NCBI RefSeq assembly: GCF_023242475.1
Contig: NZ_JALJFG010000001.1
Coordinates: forward strand, 1-64,000
Reading direction: 5' to 3'
Source: Pseudomonas sp. MWU15-20650
GTDB taxonomy: Bacteria; Pseudomonadota; Gammaproteobacteria; Pseudomonadales; Pseudomonadaceae
DNA length: 64,000 nt
Below, in pieces: positions 43,345-53,960 of this stretch (positions within the stretch are counted from its first letter, which is position 1; each line of letters begins with the position of its first letter). Both the position numbers and the translations under genes were made by a program. The notes under the pieces are model-generated. The model was not told the origin of the DNA, did not search any database, and saw only the letters and a list, made by a program, of their open reading frames with translations.

Positions 43345-44129
43345 TGAGCGACGCGTTAATCCGCCTGGAGCAGGTAGGGGTCACATTCGCCGGGCAAAAC
43401 GTGCTGGAGAACATCGCACTGAGCGTGGAGCCTGGGCAGATCGTTACCCTGATCGGCCCCAACGGTGCAGGCAAGACCACCTTGGTTCGCGCCGTGCTCG
43501 GCCTGCTCAAACCCGACAGCGGCAGTGTATGGCGCAAGCCCAAGCTGCGCGTCGGCTACATGCCGCAAAAACTCCACGTCGACCCGACCTTACCGCTGTC
43601 AGTGCTGCGATTCCTGCGCCTGGTGCCCGGCGTAGACCGCGCCCGCGCCCAGGCTGCGCTCAAGGAAGTCGGCGCCGAACAAGTGATCGACAGCCCGGTG
43701 CAAAGCATCTCCGGCGGTGAAATGCAGCGCGTGCTACTGGCCCGCGCCCTGCTGCGCGAGCCGCAACTGCTGGTGCTCGACGAACCTGTGCAAGGCGTCG
43801 ACGTGGCTGGCCAAGCCGAGCTGTACAGCTTGATCACCCGCCTGCGTGACCGCCATGGCTGCGGCGTGCTGATGGTCTCCCACGACCTGCATCTGGTGAT
43901 GAGCACTACCGACCAAGTCGTGTGCCTCAACCGCCACGTATGCTGCTCAGGCCATCCGGAACAGGTCAGCGGAGACCCCGCGTTCGTCGAGCTGTTCGGC
44001 AAAAACGCCCAGAGCCTGGCGATCTACCACCATCATCACGACCACGCCCATGATTTGCATGGCGCCGTGGTTGAAGACCCCGCCGCACCCCACCCTCATG
44101 TTCATGGAGATAGCTGCAAGCATGGCTGA
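43344..44129 (+). CDS. znuC: zinc ABC transporter ATPase
   Basis: A 261-residue ATPase. Walker [19 protein letters not shown], signature [15 protein letters not shown], Walker [13 protein letters not shown], switch His in MVSHDLH. The C-terminal 45 residues are His-rich ([13 protein letters not shown], then [13 protein letters not shown]), a usual feature of ZnuC that may bind zinc. ATG 43344 overlaps the zur stop by one base and its end overlaps znuB by eight. Confidence 0.94.
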   Translation: MSDALIRLEQVGVTFAGQNVLENIALSVEPGQIVTLIGPNGAGKTTLVRAVLGLLKPDSGSVWRKPKLRVGYMPQKLHVDPTLPLSVLRFLRLVPGVDRARAQAALKEVGAEQVIDSPVQSISGGEMQRVLLARALLREPQLLVLDEPVQGVDVAGQAELYSLITRLRDRHGCGVLMVSHDLHLVMSTTDQVVCLNRHVCCSGHPEQVSGDPAFVELFGKNAQSLAIYHHHHDHAHDLHGAVVEDPAAPHPHVHGDSCKHG

Positions 44130-44910
44130 TTTTCTGCTCTACGCCCTGCTGGCAGGCTTGGCTTTGGCATTGGTGGCGGGCCCATTGGGCTCGTTCGTGG
44201 TCTGGCGACGCATGGCCTATTTTGGCGACACGCTGTCCCATGCGGCGCTGCTGGGCGTGGCCATGGGCTTCCTGCTGGATGTGAGCCCGACCATCGCCGT
44301 GACCGTGGGCTGCCTGTTACTGGCGGTGTTGCTGGTGACCCTGCAACAGCGCCAGCCACTGGCTTCCGACACACTGCTGGGCATCCTGGCACCGAGCACC
44401 TTGTCCCTGGGCCTGGTAGTGCTGAGCTTCATGCATGAAGTGCGCATCGACCTGATGGCCTACCTGTTCGGCGACCTGCTGGCGATCAGCCCCACCGACC
44501 TTGCCTGGATTCTCGGCGGCAGTGCTGCGGTGCTGGTCCTGCTGGTGACCCTGTGGCGCCCGTTGCTGGCGATTACCGTGCATGAAGAGCTGGCCACGGT
44601 GGAAGGTTTGCCCGTGCCAGCGCTGCGCATGACCCTGATGTTGTTGATCGCAGTGGTGATCGCTGTCGCGATGAAGATTGTCGGCGTATTGTTGATCACG
44701 TCGCTGCTGATCATTCCCGCAGCCGCCGCCCAGCGTCATGCCCGCTCACCGGAGCAGATGGCGATCGGTGCCAGCCTGTTGGGTATGCTCGCCGTGTGCG
44801 GGGGCCTGGCCTTGTCCTGGTTCAAGGACACGCCAGCGGGGCCGTCGATTGTGGTTACGGCGGCTGCCCTGTTTCTGCTGAGTTTTGTTCTGCCCCGTCG
44901 AGGGGTGTAG
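44122..44910 (+). CDS. znuB: zinc ABC transporter permease
   Basis: A 262-residue inner-membrane permease of the ABC-3 family with about seven or eight helices. [22 protein letters not shown] is the conserved ATPase-contact segment. ATG 44122 lies inside the znuC end, in another frame; an earlier in-frame ATG at 44050 would duplicate the His-tail region and was rejected. It completes the ZnuABC system. Confidence 0.93.
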   Translation: MADFLLYALLAGLALALVAGPLGSFVVWRRMAYFGDTLSHAALLGVAMGFLLDVSPTIAVTVGCLLLAVLLVTLQQRQPLASDTLLGILAPSTLSLGLVVLSFMHEVRIDLMAYLFGDLLAISPTDLAWILGGSAAVLVLLVTLWRPLLAITVHEELATVEGLPVPALRMTLMLLIAVVIAVAMKIVGVLLITSLLIIPAAAAQRHARSPEQMAIGASLLGMLAVCGGLALSWFKDTPAGPSIVVTAAALFLLSFVLPRRGV

Positions 44911-44947
44911 ACTTGCTCGCTTTTTGCGCAAATAGAGAGTCGCAGGA

Positions 44948-45667
44948 ATGAAGCCGTTCACCTCCCGTTATCTGCTCCTTGCCGCATTTTCACTGCTGCT
45001 GGGCGCCTGTCAAAGCACACCGCCCGCTGCCCCCGAGGCACCGGACGCACGCGCTGCGGCCATCGCGCAGCTGGAACAAAACCTGGCCAGCAGTGAGCTG
45101 GCAACCGCCGAAGACCAGCTTGCCGCACTGCAGGCGCAATCGCCCAACGACCCGACGCTGGAGCCTTACCAGCGCCAACTGGCCGAAGCCTACCTGCAGC
45201 GCAGCCAGATCGTGCTGCAAAAAGGTGACGTCAACGCCGCCGCTACAGCCCTGAGCCGCGCTCGCGCTCTGATGCCCAAGGCGCCAGCACTGACCGGCGG
45301 CGTGAACAGCGCCATCAGCCACGCGCGCAAAGTCGAACTGGATAACGCCGAAGCGGCCCTCAAGGCCGCCGAAGCCAAGCCGCCTGCCAGGGTCATCGAC
45401 CCTGCCGCGCCCAGCACTACCGTGGCGTTGAACCTCACCGATATCGAAGAGCTGCGCCATCAGTTGGATGCCATCGCCACCGACGTGGTGAATTACCAGT
45501 GTGATGTCAGCATCCAGGCGCCGCGCACTCAGGATTACCCTTGGCTGGCTACGCTGCTGACCAAGAGGGTGAAGCGAATTGATTCGGGGTATGACCTGAA
45601 GATTCACCGGCAGATCGTAAAGAATATCCCGGCGCAGGTTGTTTTAATTCCGCGCAAGGCGCAATAA
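44948..45667 (+). CDS. lipoprotein with helical repeat region
   Basis: A 239-residue lipoprotein: signal and lipobox LLLGACQS, then an Ala/Glu-rich helical region of TPR-like character (residues 35-150, such as YLQRSQIVLQKGDVNAAATALSRARAL), and a C-terminal part ending IPAQVVLIPRKAQ. It starts 37 bases after znuB and could be co-transcribed. P. aeruginosa has a homologue at the same place (PA5502). Function unknown. Confidence 0.8.
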   Translation: MKPFTSRYLLLAAFSLLLGACQSTPPAAPEAPDARAAAIAQLEQNLASSELATAEDQLAALQAQSPNDPTLEPYQRQLAEAYLQRSQIVLQKGDVNAAATALSRARALMPKAPALTGGVNSAISHARKVELDNAEAALKAAEAKPPARVIDPAAPSTTVALNLTDIEELRHQLDAIATDVVNYQCDVSIQAPRTQDYPWLATLLTKRVKRIDSGYDLKIHRQIVKNIPAQVVLIPRKAQ

Positions 45668-45697
45668 AGCCATCGGGAGCAAGCTTGCTCCCGATGG
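45668..45697. repeat. perfect 30-base REP palindrome
   Basis: GCCATCGGGAGCAAG followed directly by CTTGCTCCCGATGGC, a perfect palindrome with REP core sequence. It begins at the base after the lipoprotein stop, between convergent genes, and probably acts as a terminator. Confidence 0.85.
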
Positions 45698-45720
45698 CAG
45701 TTTAGAAAACAACCCATAAC

Positions 45721-47862
45721 TTAAGCCGGAATCGCCTTGGCCTTCGGCTCACGATCCCAGACCCGGTGCTGCGCGATCGCCGCAAAGAACGCTTTGAACG
45801 CCTTGGCGTCCGCGCCTACGATCAACCCCGCATCCGTTTCCAGCTTCAACAGGTCCAGCAGTGGCTTCGCGTCGTTGGCGACAGTAATCGCCTTCAAGTG
45901 CTTGTACGCTTCCAACAGGAAGTGCAGCGCTACACCGTCAGCGCTCAGCGCCTTGATCGACTCTTTGCCACCCGGTACAAACACCGCATCAAACGCAATC
46001 GACGGCATACCCTCCATCGACGCATCCACCTTCAAGCTCTTGCCATCGGCCGTCTTCACCGGCGCCGAAGTCGGCCCTAGCAGCTTGGCATGTGCACCCT
46101 CGGCCTCCAGCGCCTTTTTCAACGCAGCAATGGCCGCGCCGTCCACACCGTTAGCCGCGAGAATCGCCACTTTGCGCGTTTTGATGTCACCCGATAGCAG
46201 GTTCACTTGGCTCAACGCCGGCGACTCTTTCAGCGACGCCTTGCATGGCGGCACCGTGCCTTTAGTCGGCGCTGGTAAACCCAGGTTCTGCGCGACGCGC
46301 TTGGCCAGCTCCAGGTCGATATTGGCCAGAATCTCATTTACCTGACGGGCACGAATAAACTCGCGCTCTACCTTACCCAACTCGAAGCTGTAGGCCGCGA
46401 TGATGTGCTCTTTCTCGTGGTGGCTCATGCTGTGGAAGAACAGCGCGGCTTGCGAGAAATGGTCGCCAAACGACTCACTGCGCTCACGCACCTTGTTGGC
46501 GTCGACACGCTCGTAGTAGGTCTCGAAACCGCCATTTTGGGCAGCTGGCGGCGTCTCTTTCGGCCAACCACCGTCAATCGAATTCGGCTCGTACGCAGCA
46601 CGCCCCTTGTCGATCACAGTGCGATGCTGGGCATCGCGCTGGCCGTTATGGAAAGGCGTGACCGGCCGATTGATGGGCAGCTCATGAAAGTTCGGGCCAC
46701 CGAGACGGCTGATCTGGGTATCCGTGTAGGAAAACAGGCGACCTTGCAGCAGCGGGTCGTTGGTGAAGTCGATACCCGGCACGATATGGCCTGGGCAAAA
46801 GGCGACCTGTTCCACTTCGGCAAAGAAGTTATCTGGGTTACGGTTAAGCACCATCTTGCCCAACGGTGTGATCGGCACCAGCTCTTCAGGGATGATCTTG
46901 GTCGGGTCCAGCAGGTCGAAGTCGAACTTGTGCTCGTCTTCTTCGGCGACGATTTGCACACCCAACTCCCACTCGGGGTAGTCGCCGCTCTCAATCGCTT
47001 CCCATAGATCGCGACGGTGATAATCGGTGTCTTTACCGGCAAGCTTTTGCGCTTCGTCCCACACCAGGGAACAGGTGCCGACTTTGGGATGCCAGTGGAA
47101 CTTCACGAAACTCGATTTACCTTCGGTATTGATCATGCGAAAGGTATGAATGCCAAAGCCCTGCATGGCACGCAGGCTTTTGGGAATGGCGCGGTCGGAC
47201 ATTGCCCACATCACCATGTGCGCCGATTCGGGCTGCAACGACACGAAATCCCAGAAGGTGTCGTGGGCCGAACCGCCGGTAGGGATTTCGTTATGTGGCT
47301 CAGGTTTTACCGCGTGTACGAAGTCAGGAAACTTGATTGCGTCCTGTATGAAAAACACCGGCATATTGTTACCCACCAGGTCGAAGTTGCCTTCGTCGGT
47401 GAAAAACTTCACGGCAAAACCGCGCACGTCGCGCACCGTATCACCGGAGCCACGCGGGCCTTGTACGGTAGAGAAGCGCACAAACACCGGGGTTTTATGC
47501 CCAGGATCACGCAGGAAACCGGCTTTGCTCAGCGCCGAATGGTTCTCATAGGTCTGGAAGTAACCATGGGCCCCCGTGCCTCGGGCGTGCACGATGCGCT
47601 CCGGAATACGCTCATGGTCAAAGTGCGTGATTTTTTCACGCATGATGAAGTCTTCCAGCAGCGACGGCCCCCGAGCGCCGACTTTCAGGGTGTTCTGGTT
47701 GTCAGAAATTTTTACGCCTTGGTTGGTACGCAAGGCCTGGCCGGTCGCATCGGAACGGAATTCTTCCAGGGCCTGTAGCTTGGCGTTGGTGTTGCCACGG
47801 TCCAGAGTGTCGGTACCCGCAAGTTCACTCTTCTGCGGGGTGGCTGGCTTCTTGGTACTCAT
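45721..47862 (-). CDS. katE: large-subunit catalase HPII with C-terminal DJ-1/PfpI-like domain
   Basis: A 713-residue monofunctional catalase. The catalytic His is in [12 protein letters not shown], the Asn in the [13 protein letters not shown] region, and the heme-ligand Tyr in [14 protein letters not shown]. The last 150 residues ([16 protein letters not shown] onward) form the class I glutamine amidotransferase-like domain found in HPII. ATG 47862 follows AAGGAG and starts [13 protein letters not shown]; a further upstream ATG is a leader read-through. HPII enzymes are often stationary-phase proteins. It lies between the PA5502-type gene and metN, which is not the order I recall from P. 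aeruginosa. Confidence 0.94.
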   Translation of the reverse strand: MSTKKPATPQKSELAGTDTLDRGNTNAKLQALEEFRSDATGQALRTNQGVKISDNQNTLKVGARGPSLLEDFIMREKITHFDHERIPERIVHARGTGAHGYFQTYENHSALSKAGFLRDPGHKTPVFVRFSTVQGPRGSGDTVRDVRGFAVKFFTDEGNFDLVGNNMPVFFIQDAIKFPDFVHAVKPEPHNEIPTGGSAHDTFWDFVSLQPESAHMVMWAMSDRAIPKSLRAMQGFGIHTFRMINTEGKSSFVKFHWHPKVGTCSLVWDEAQKLAGKDTDYHRRDLWEAIESGDYPEWELGVQIVAEEDEHKFDFDLLDPTKIIPEELVPITPLGKMVLNRNPDNFFAEVEQVAFCPGHIVPGIDFTNDPLLQGRLFSYTDTQISRLGGPNFHELPINRPVTPFHNGQRDAQHRTVIDKGRAAYEPNSIDGGWPKETPPAAQNGGFETYYERVDANKVRERSESFGDHFSQAALFFHSMSHHEKEHIIAAYSFELGKVEREFIRARQVNEILANIDLELAKRVAQNLGLPAPTKGTVPPCKASLKESPALSQVNLLSGDIKTRKVAILAANGVDGAAIAALKKALEAEGAHAKLLGPTSAPVKTADGKSLKVDASMEGMPSIAFDAVFVPGGKESIKALSADGVALHFLLEAYKHLKAITVANDAKPLLDLLKLETDAGLIVGADAKAFKAFFAAIAQHRVWDREPKAKAIPA

Positions 47863-48127
47863 CAGACAAAACTCCTTATTCAAAGTGGCCAGAGCGATCC
47901 CTGGCTCGTTTGAGCAAAACCCCAGGCACGGCACCTGGGAAATTGAGTTGCTTAAGTAGTGACTGACGCGGTTTTGCACCGTTCCTTTTTTATGACCTTT
48001 GATCGCGTTATTGCCAAATCGCTGGTTGAATGCGAAATAAATGCTAAGAAACGCTATACGGACAGGCTAAAATGCGCGCCCGGCTAACCGCTGATCCCTT
48101 TTCCATGCGCCCCACAAGGTTCGCTAC

Positions 48128-49135
48128 GTGATCGAGTTTCATAACGTCCATAAAACCTACCGCGTCGCCGGTAAGGAAATCCCCGCACTGCACCCCACCA
48201 GCCTGCGCGTCGAAAACGGCCAGGTGTTCGGCCTGATTGGTCACTCCGGTGCGGGAAAAAGCACCCTGCTGCGCCTGATTAACCGCTTGGAGCAACCCAG
48301 CGGTGGCCAGATCAACGTCGACGGCGAAGAAGTCACCGCCCTGGACGCCAACGGCCTGCGCCGTTTCCGTCAGCAGGTCGGTATGATCTTCCAGCACTTC
48401 AACCTGCTGGCGTCCAAGACCGTTGCCGACAACGTCGCACTGCCGCTGACCCTGGCCGGTGAGCTGTCGCGTAAGCAAATCGACCTGCGTGTGGCTGAGT
48501 TGCTCGCCCGCGTGGGCTTGTCGGACCACGCCAAGAAGTACCCGGCGCAGTTGTCCGGTGGCCAGAAACAGCGCGTCGGCATCGCCCGTGCCTTGGCGAC
48601 CAAGCCTAAGATTCTGCTGTGCGACGAAGCCACCAGCGCCCTCGACCCACAGACCACCGCTTCGGTCCTGCAACTGCTGGCCGAGATCAACCGCGAGCTG
48701 AACCTGACCATCGTGTTGATCACCCATGAAATGGACGTGATCCGCCGCGTGTGCGACCAGGTCGCCGTAATGGACGCTGGCGTAATCGTCGAGCAAGGCT
48801 CGGTGGCCGACGTGTTCCTGCACCCCAAGCACCCGACCACCAAGCGCTTCGTTCAGGAAGCCGAGCAGGTCGACGAAGGTGAACAACGTGATGACTTCGC
48901 TCACGTCCCTGGTCGCATCGTGCGCCTGACGTTCCAGGGCGAAGCGACCTACGCGCCGCTGCTGGGCACCGTCGCCCGCGAAACGGGTGTGGACTACAGC
49001 ATCCTCGCCGGTCGCATCGACCGCATCAAAGATATTCCCTACGGCCAACTGACCCTCGCCGTCACCGGCGGGGACATGGACGCCGCATTCGCTCGCTTTA
49101 CCGCGGCAGACGTCCACATGGAGGTTCTGCGCTAA
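48128..49135 (+). CDS. metN: methionine ABC transporter ATPase
   Basis: A 335-residue ATPase. Walker [13 protein letters not shown], signature [15 protein letters not shown], Walker [14 protein letters not shown]. The C-terminal 90 residues are the NIL/ACT-like domain that binds methionine and inhibits transport when the cell is full. It starts with GTG. It overlaps metI by one base (TAATG). A 148-base gap to the catalase region holds its promoter; I saw no SAM riboswitch. Confidence 0.95.
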   Translation: MIEFHNVHKTYRVAGKEIPALHPTSLRVENGQVFGLIGHSGAGKSTLLRLINRLEQPSGGQINVDGEEVTALDANGLRRFRQQVGMIFQHFNLLASKTVADNVALPLTLAGELSRKQIDLRVAELLARVGLSDHAKKYPAQLSGGQKQRVGIARALATKPKILLCDEATSALDPQTTASVLQLLAEINRELNLTIVLITHEMDVIRRVCDQVAVMDAGVIVEQGSVADVFLHPKHPTTKRFVQEAEQVDEGEQRDDFAHVPGRIVRLTFQGEATYAPLLGTVARETGVDYSILAGRIDRIKDIPYGQLTLAVTGGDMDAAFARFTAADVHMEVLR

Positions 49136-49809
49136 TGGAAGTCCTGTTGAGTTTCTTCGCTAATATCGACTGGTCGGAAATCTGGCTCGCCACTGGCGAC
49201 ACCATGACCATGTTGTTCGGTTCGCTGTTCTTTACCGTGCTGCTCGGTCTCCCCCTGGGCGTGCTGCTATTCCTGTGCAGCCCGCGCCAGTTGTTCGAGC
49301 AAAAGGGCTTGTATGCGCTGCTGTCGCTGATCGTGAACATTCTGCGCTCGTTGCCGTTCATCATTCTGCTGATCGTGATGATCCCGTTCACCGTACTGAT
49401 CACCGGCACTTCGCTGGGTGTAGCAGGCGCGATTCCGCCGCTGGTCGTGGGTGCGACACCGTTCTTTGCGCGCCTGGTGGAAACCGCCTTGCGTGAAGTG
49501 GACCGCGGCATCATCGAGGCCACCCAGTCCATGGGCGCCAGTACGCGTCAGATCATCACCAATGCTTTGCTGCCTGAAGCCCGTCCCGGCATCTTCGCGG
49601 CGATTACAGTGACAGCGATTACACTGGTGTCCTACACCGCCATGGCTGGCGTGGTGGGCGCCGGTGGCCTGGGTGACCTGGCGATCCGTTTCGGCTACCA
49701 ACGCTTCCAGACCGACGTGATGGTAGTCACCGTGGTGCTGTTGTTGATCCTGGTGCAAATTCTGCAAACCGTCGGCGACAAGCTGGTGGTGCACTTTTCT
49801 CGAAAATAA
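49135..49809 (+). CDS. metI: methionine ABC transporter permease
   Basis: A 224-residue permease with five or six membrane helices. The ATPase-coupling EAA-type loop is seen in VETALREVDRGIIEATQSMGA. It sits between metN and metQ, as in all MetNIQ operons, and imports D- and L-methionine. Confidence 0.94.
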   Translation: MEVLLSFFANIDWSEIWLATGDTMTMLFGSLFFTVLLGLPLGVLLFLCSPRQLFEQKGLYALLSLIVNILRSLPFIILLIVMIPFTVLITGTSLGVAGAIPPLVVGATPFFARLVETALREVDRGIIEATQSMGASTRQIITNALLPEARPGIFAAITVTAITLVSYTAMAGVVGAGGLGDLAIRFGYQRFQTDVMVVTVVLLLILVQILQTVGDKLVVHFSRK

Positions 49810-49859
49810 CGGCTATTGCCGGCCCCCGCCGGCACATGCCCGAACAAGGAGCTTGTTGG

Positions 49860-50633
49860 ATGAAAAAACTACTGGTTGCTTTCGCCGCCGTTGCCGCGTT
49901 TTCCGCCCACGCTGCCGAGACCCTTACGGTTGCCGCATCGCCGGTGCCCCACGCGCAAATCCTGGAATTCGTGAAGCCGGCACTCGCTAAAGAAGGCGTG
50001 GATTTGCAGGTCAAAGTCTTCACCGACTACGTGCAGCCGAACGTACAGGTGGCTGAAAAGCGCCTGGACGCCAACTTCTTCCAGCACCAGCCGTACCTGG
50101 ATGAGTTCAACAAGGCCAAGGGCACTCACTTGGTAAGCGTCGGCGCGGTGCACCTGGAACCCCTGGGCGCCTACTCCAGCAAGTACAAAAAACTCGAAGA
50201 TCTGCCTGACGGTGCCAATGTCGTGATCCCGAACGACGCCACCAACGGTGGCCGCGCCCTGTTGCTGCTGGCCAAGCACAACCTGATCACCCTGAAGGAC
50301 CCGACCAACATCCTGTCGACCATCAAGGACATCACCGGCAACCCGAAAAAGCTGAAATTCCGCGAACTGGAAGCCGCCACCCTGCCACGCGTGCTGACCC
50401 AGGTCGACCTGGCGCTGATCAATACCAACTACGCGCTGGAGGCCAAGCTGGACCCTTCCAAGGACGCACTGGTGATCGAAGGCAACGACTCGCCTTACGT
50501 GAACATCCTGGTGACCCGCGACGACAACAAGGATTCGGACGCGGTGAAAAAGCTGGTTGCAGCCTTGCACACACCTGAAGTGAAAGCGTTCATTCTTGAG
50601 AAGTACAAAGGCGCGATCCTGCCGGCGTTCTGA
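49860..50633 (+). CDS. metQ: methionine-binding periplasmic protein
   Basis: A 257-residue NlpA/MetQ-family binding protein. The signal peptide (MKKLLVAFAAVAAFSAHA) ends without a lipobox Cys, so it should be a free periplasmic protein, unlike the lipoprotein MetQ of E. coli. The core TLTVAASPVPHAQILEFVKP and VIPNDATNGGRALLLL are diagnostic. AAGGAG precedes ATG 49860, which I prefer over a frame start eight codons earlier. Confidence 0.94.
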   Translation: MKKLLVAFAAVAAFSAHAAETLTVAASPVPHAQILEFVKPALAKEGVDLQVKVFTDYVQPNVQVAEKRLDANFFQHQPYLDEFNKAKGTHLVSVGAVHLEPLGAYSSKYKKLEDLPDGANVVIPNDATNGGRALLLLAKHNLITLKDPTNILSTIKDITGNPKKLKFRELEAATLPRVLTQVDLALINTNYALEAKLDPSKDALVIEGNDSPYVNILVTRDDNKDSDAVKKLVAALHTPEVKAFILEKYKGAILPAF

Positions 50634-50641
50634 TCAAACCC

Positions 50642-50663
50642 GATCTTCACAACACCGAAGATC
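50642..50663. terminator. hairpin after metQ
   Basis: GATCTTC pairs with GAAGATC eight bases after the metQ stop. There is no strong T-tract; a second, stronger hairpin follows. Confidence 0.4.
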
Positions 50664-50712
50664 AAAAATGTTTTGTGTTGATTGAAAGATCTAGAGTTCT
50701 GACTCGACGCTC

Positions 50713-50751
50713 AACCCTTGCACAAAACCACAGGTTATTTGTGCAAGGGTT
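50713..50751. terminator. 14-base-pair hairpin between metQ and sco
   Basis: AACCCTTGCACAAA pairs perfectly with TTTGTGCAAGGGTT around an 11-base loop, between two convergent genes. Probably a bidirectional transcription barrier or end-protecting structure. Confidence 0.55.
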
Positions 50752-50766
50752 AGGTTGGTGACTGGC

Positions 50767-51402
50767 CTACTTGCGCTGTAGCAAAACCGGCAACTGCGCC
50801 ACCAGCTTTTGGTTATTCAACGGCGCACGAATAAACCCACGCTGCGTGCCGTCCGGGCCGATCAACGCCAGGTTACCGCTGTGGTCCACGGTGTAGTTGG
50901 GCTTGCTGGTATCCGCCGGGATAAACGGAATACTCACAGCGTTCGAGACTTTTTGCACATCGTCCACGTTAGCGCCGGTCAGCCCCTCGAACTGTGGGTC
51001 GAAGTAGCCCAGGTATTGCTTGAGCTGAGCCGGGGTGTCGCGGTTCGGATCGACGCTGACCAGGATCACTTGCAACTTATCCACAGCCTCTTTGGGCAGC
51101 TCGCTCTTGATCTGACGCAACTGGGCAAGGGTGGTCGGGCAGATGTCCGGGCAGAAGGTGTAGCCGAAGAACAGCAGGCTCCATTTGCCTTTCAACTCAT
51201 TGACCAGCACCGGCTGGCCGTTCTGGTTGGTCATGGTCACCGGCGGCAACTGACGGCTTTGCGGCAGCAGGATGATACCGGCGTCGATCAACGCCGTAGG
51301 GTCACCCTGGCCTTTGCCGCTCAATACTTTGTTGACGGTAAGGCCCATGATCAACGCGACGATGGCCACCAGGATAAAGACGGTTTTTTGAGTTCGAGTC
51401 AT
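50767..51402 (-). CDS. SCO1/SenC copper chaperone for cytochrome oxidase
   Basis: A 211-residue membrane-anchored thioredoxin-fold protein. One N-terminal helix ([16 protein letters not shown]); copper ligands CPDIC in [14 protein letters not shown] and the His in VDHSGN. It delivers copper to the CuA site of CoxB. A long frame extension upstream lies over ctaB and was discarded; ATG 51402 overlaps the ctaB stop by four bases. It is the last gene of the heme A assembly unit. Confidence 0.93.
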   Translation of the reverse strand: MTRTQKTVFILVAIVALIMGLTVNKVLSGKGQGDPTALIDAGIILLPQSRQLPPVTMTNQNGQPVLVNELKGKWSLLFFGYTFCPDICPTTLAQLRQIKSELPKEAVDKLQVILVSVDPNRDTPAQLKQYLGYFDPQFEGLTGANVDDVQKVSNAVSIPFIPADTSKPNYTVDHSGNLALIGPDGTQRGFIRAPLNNQKLVAQLPVLLQRK

Positions 51403-52298
51403 AGGTTCAACAATAGGTAGTGGTCTACGAGCAGGGCGATAAACAGCAGCAGCAAGTACCCGATAGAGTACTTGAAGGTGTTGATCGCCGCGTGCGGCTT
51501 GCTGCCACGGTACAGCACCCAGGCCCAATGCAGAAAGCGCCCGCCCAATACCAGCGCACACACCAGGTACAGGGGGCCGCTCATGTGGATAACGTAGGGC
51601 ATCAGGCTCACCGCCAGTAGGGCGAAGGTGTAGAGCAGGATATGCACCTTGGTGTATTGCTCGCCGTGGGTGACCGGCAGCATCGGGATGTCGGCCTTGG
51701 CGTATTCCTCCTTGCGGTGAATCGCCAAGGCCCAGAAGTGGGGCGGGGTCCAGGCGAAGATGACCAGTACCAGCAACAGCGGTTCGGCACTGATATGCCC
51801 CGTGACGGCCACCCAACCCAGCAACGGCGGAGCAGCGCCGGCAAGCCCACCGATGACGATGTTTTGCGGCGTCGCACGCTTGAGGAACCCGGTGTAGATC
51901 ACGGCATAGCCAAGCAACGAAGCCAACGTCAGCCAAGCCGCCAAGGGGTTGGTGAATGCCAGCAACAAAGCCAAGCCAGCCACGGCAAGCAGCACCGCAA
52001 AGGCCAGCGCAGCAGTGGGCGATACACGCCCCTGAGCCATTGGCCGCTGGTGGGTACGCGCCATCACCGCATCAATCCGCCGATCCACCACATGGTTGAC
52101 CGCCGCAGCGCCTCCCGCACACAAGGCAATGCCCAGGTTGCCGAAAACCAGCACCGTCCACGGCACCCCGGCGCGGGTGGCGAGGAACATGCCCACCAAT
52201 GACGTGATCAGCATCAGTACCACTACTTTCGGCTTGGTCAGCTCCAGGTAGTCCCGCCAGATCGCCTGATCGCGATGTGCGCCGATCAAGGTCGCCAT
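51399..52298 (-). CDS. ctaB: protoheme IX farnesyltransferase (heme O synthase)
   Basis: A 299-residue polytopic prenyltransferase (CtaB/CyoE). The first Asp-rich motif is seen as [21 protein letters not shown]. The start [20 protein letters not shown] is typical. It adds a farnesyl group to heme B giving heme O, which CtaA then oxidises to heme A. It overlaps ctaA by 13 bases upstream and sco by four downstream. Confidence 0.94.
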   Translation of the reverse strand: MATLIGAHRDQAIWRDYLELTKPKVVVLMLITSLVGMFLATRAGVPWTVLVFGNLGIALCAGGAAAVNHVVDRRIDAVMARTHQRPMAQGRVSPTAALAFAVLLAVAGLALLLAFTNPLAAWLTLASLLGYAVIYTGFLKRATPQNIVIGGLAGAAPPLLGWVAVTGHISAEPLLLVLVIFAWTPPHFWALAIHRKEEYAKADIPMLPVTHGEQYTKVHILLYTFALLAVSLMPYVIHMSGPLYLVCALVLGGRFLHWAWVLYRGSKPHAAINTFKYSIGYLLLLFIALLVDHYLLLNL

Positions 52299-53365
52299 GG
52301 CATCTCTCCTTTAAGGGTGATAAGGCCCGATACGTGCTTGCGCGGAATGAAGCGCCAGCCGAACGGCAGCTGGTTGCGCACCCGGACCAAGCTGGTACGC
52401 GCGTGGTAATTGACCAGCACCAGCGTCAGCAGTAACGCCGCACCGCCGGCGTTATGGGCCACGGCCACCGGCAGTGGCAAATGGAAATACACGTTACTCA
52501 TACCCAGACTGATTTGCACTGCCAGGGCGATCAACAACAGGCCCGCCAAACGTGTCATGCCCACCGCACGCAGCTGCCAGGCCAGCCCCAGCAGAACCAG
52601 GGTCACCATGATCGCCCCGATGCGATGAGTCAGATGAATAGCCGTACGCGCATCACTGTCGAGCTGCCCACCAAGGTAATTGGGGCCGATGTGCTGGGTC
52701 AGGTGAAAACCGTTGGCAAAGTCCGCCGTGGGCCACCACTGGCCATGGCAGGTGGGCAAATCGATACACGCCACCGCCGCATAATTGGAACTGACCCAGC
52801 CACCCAGCGCGATCTGGCCGATGACCAGCACCAACCCGGCAGTCGCCCAATATTGCAGGCGCTTGGGCACGATCAACGCAGGCAGTACGCCGGAAAGCCG
52901 CAACGTCAGCAAGAACAGCAGGCTCAAGGTCGCAAACCCGCCCAGGAGATGACTGGTCACCACTTGCGGCCATAGCTTCAACGTCACCGTCCACATACCG
53001 AACGCCGCCTGGGCAAACACCACCGCCAACACGAACAGCGGCAATTTCACCGGCTGGCCCGGATCCTGCCGATGGCTCCACGAGCGCGCCGCCAGCAGCA
53101 CGATCAACAAACCCAATGTGCCGGCGAAGTAGCGATGCGTCATCTCGGCCCAGCCCTTATCGGCCTCCACCGGCGCGTCAGGGAAATGCAACTCGGCATG
53201 GGCAAGCTGGGCTTCGCTTTGTGGCACGCTGATAAAGCCATAGCAGCCCGGCCAGTCCGGGCAGCCAAGTCCGGCGTGGGTCAGGCGCGTGTAGGCGCCG
53301 AGCAGCACGACCAGCAGCGCAAGCAAGGTGGCAAACAACGCGAGGCGAAATCCAGGTTTGGCCAT
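52286..53365 (-). CDS. ctaA: heme A synthase
   Basis: A 359-residue COX15/CtaA membrane protein with eight predicted helices in two four-helix halves. Heme-ligand His residues lie in the [33 protein letters not shown] and [11 protein letters not shown] segments. A Cys pair ([11 protein letters not shown]) in the second-half loop is common in this family. It converts heme O to heme A for the oxidase. Operon with ctaB and sco. Confidence 0.93.
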   Translation of the reverse strand: MAKPGFRLALFATLLALLVVLLGAYTRLTHAGLGCPDWPGCYGFISVPQSEAQLAHAELHFPDAPVEADKGWAEMTHRYFAGTLGLLIVLLAARSWSHRQDPGQPVKLPLFVLAVVFAQAAFGMWTVTLKLWPQVVTSHLLGGFATLSLLFLLTLRLSGVLPALIVPKRLQYWATAGLVLVIGQIALGGWVSSNYAAVACIDLPTCHGQWWPTADFANGFHLTQHIGPNYLGGQLDSDARTAIHLTHRIGAIMVTLVLLGLAWQLRAVGMTRLAGLLLIALAVQISLGMSNVYFHLPLPVAVAHNAGGAALLLTLVLVNYHARTSLVRVRNQLPFGWRFIPRKHVSGLITLKGEMPWRP

Positions 53366-53375
53366 GACGATGCCC

Positions 53376-53960
53376 TTATCCGATATTCGACAGTTTCAGC
53401 AGCAGACGCAGGTCATTGAGCAGATCCTTGCCCTTGACCTTGGCGTCGTAACGCAGCACGAGGTTGCCGTGAGGGTCGACGATCCACAGTTGCACATCAC
53501 CTGGGGCGGCGGCGTCCTGGGTGAAGGTCGACAGGTCCAGCGGGTAGCGCTGCAGTTGTGGGTATTGGGCTTTGAGCTTGGCCTCGTATTCGGGGCTTAC
53601 CGGCTGCGCGCTGGCCAGGGCATGACTGGCGCGGGAGGCGTCGCGCCCGAGGCTGATTTGCAGTTGGCGCGCCAGGTACACCAATTGCTGGCAATCGGTA
53701 GCGCAGGCGGTGGGCGCAGTGACCAGCAGTTGCCAGCGATCTTCATCTGCCTGCACGCCGATGTCGGCGCGGGTCTGGCCGTTGCCGATCAGTTCGCCGT
53801 GGTAGCTGCGGCTGTCCGGCACCCAGAACTGCAGCTTGTACATGAAGGTGGCCAGCGCCATCGGGCCGATCACCATCATCAGGATCAAAATCAGCTGCCA
53901 ACGGCCTTTGCGTCGGTCAGGCACCTCAGACATGCTGGGTGGATTCATGGCCGCTCCCAT
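53376..53960 (-). CDS. single-span membrane protein of the cox cluster, Sco-like domain possible
   Basis: A 194-residue protein with one N-terminal helix (WQLILILMMVIGPMALATF) and a periplasmic domain of thioredoxin-like feel: LLVTAPTACATDCQQLVYLA contains a Cys pair (CATDC) and VDPHGNLVLRYD a His, positions similar to the copper site of Sco proteins. The start at 53960 follows GGAG by seven bases; ATGs at 53948 and 53933 are also possible. It overlaps the SURF1 gene by 35 bases. P. aeruginosa has a homologue in the same place (PA0111). A role in oxidase copper delivery is only inferred. Confidence 0.75.
   Translation of the reverse strand: MGAAMNPPSMSEVPDRRKGRWQLILILMMVIGPMALATFMYKLQFWVPDSRSYHGELIGNGQTRADIGVQADEDRWQLLVTAPTACATDCQQLVYLARQLQISLGRDASRASHALASAQPVSPEYEAKLKAQYPQLQRYPLDLSTFTQDAAAPGDVQLWIVDPHGNLVLRYDAKVKGKDLLNDLRLLLKLSNIG

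Noticed and set aside
47980..48127. SAM riboswitch before metN
   Set aside because: The leader is too short and shows none of the stems expected.
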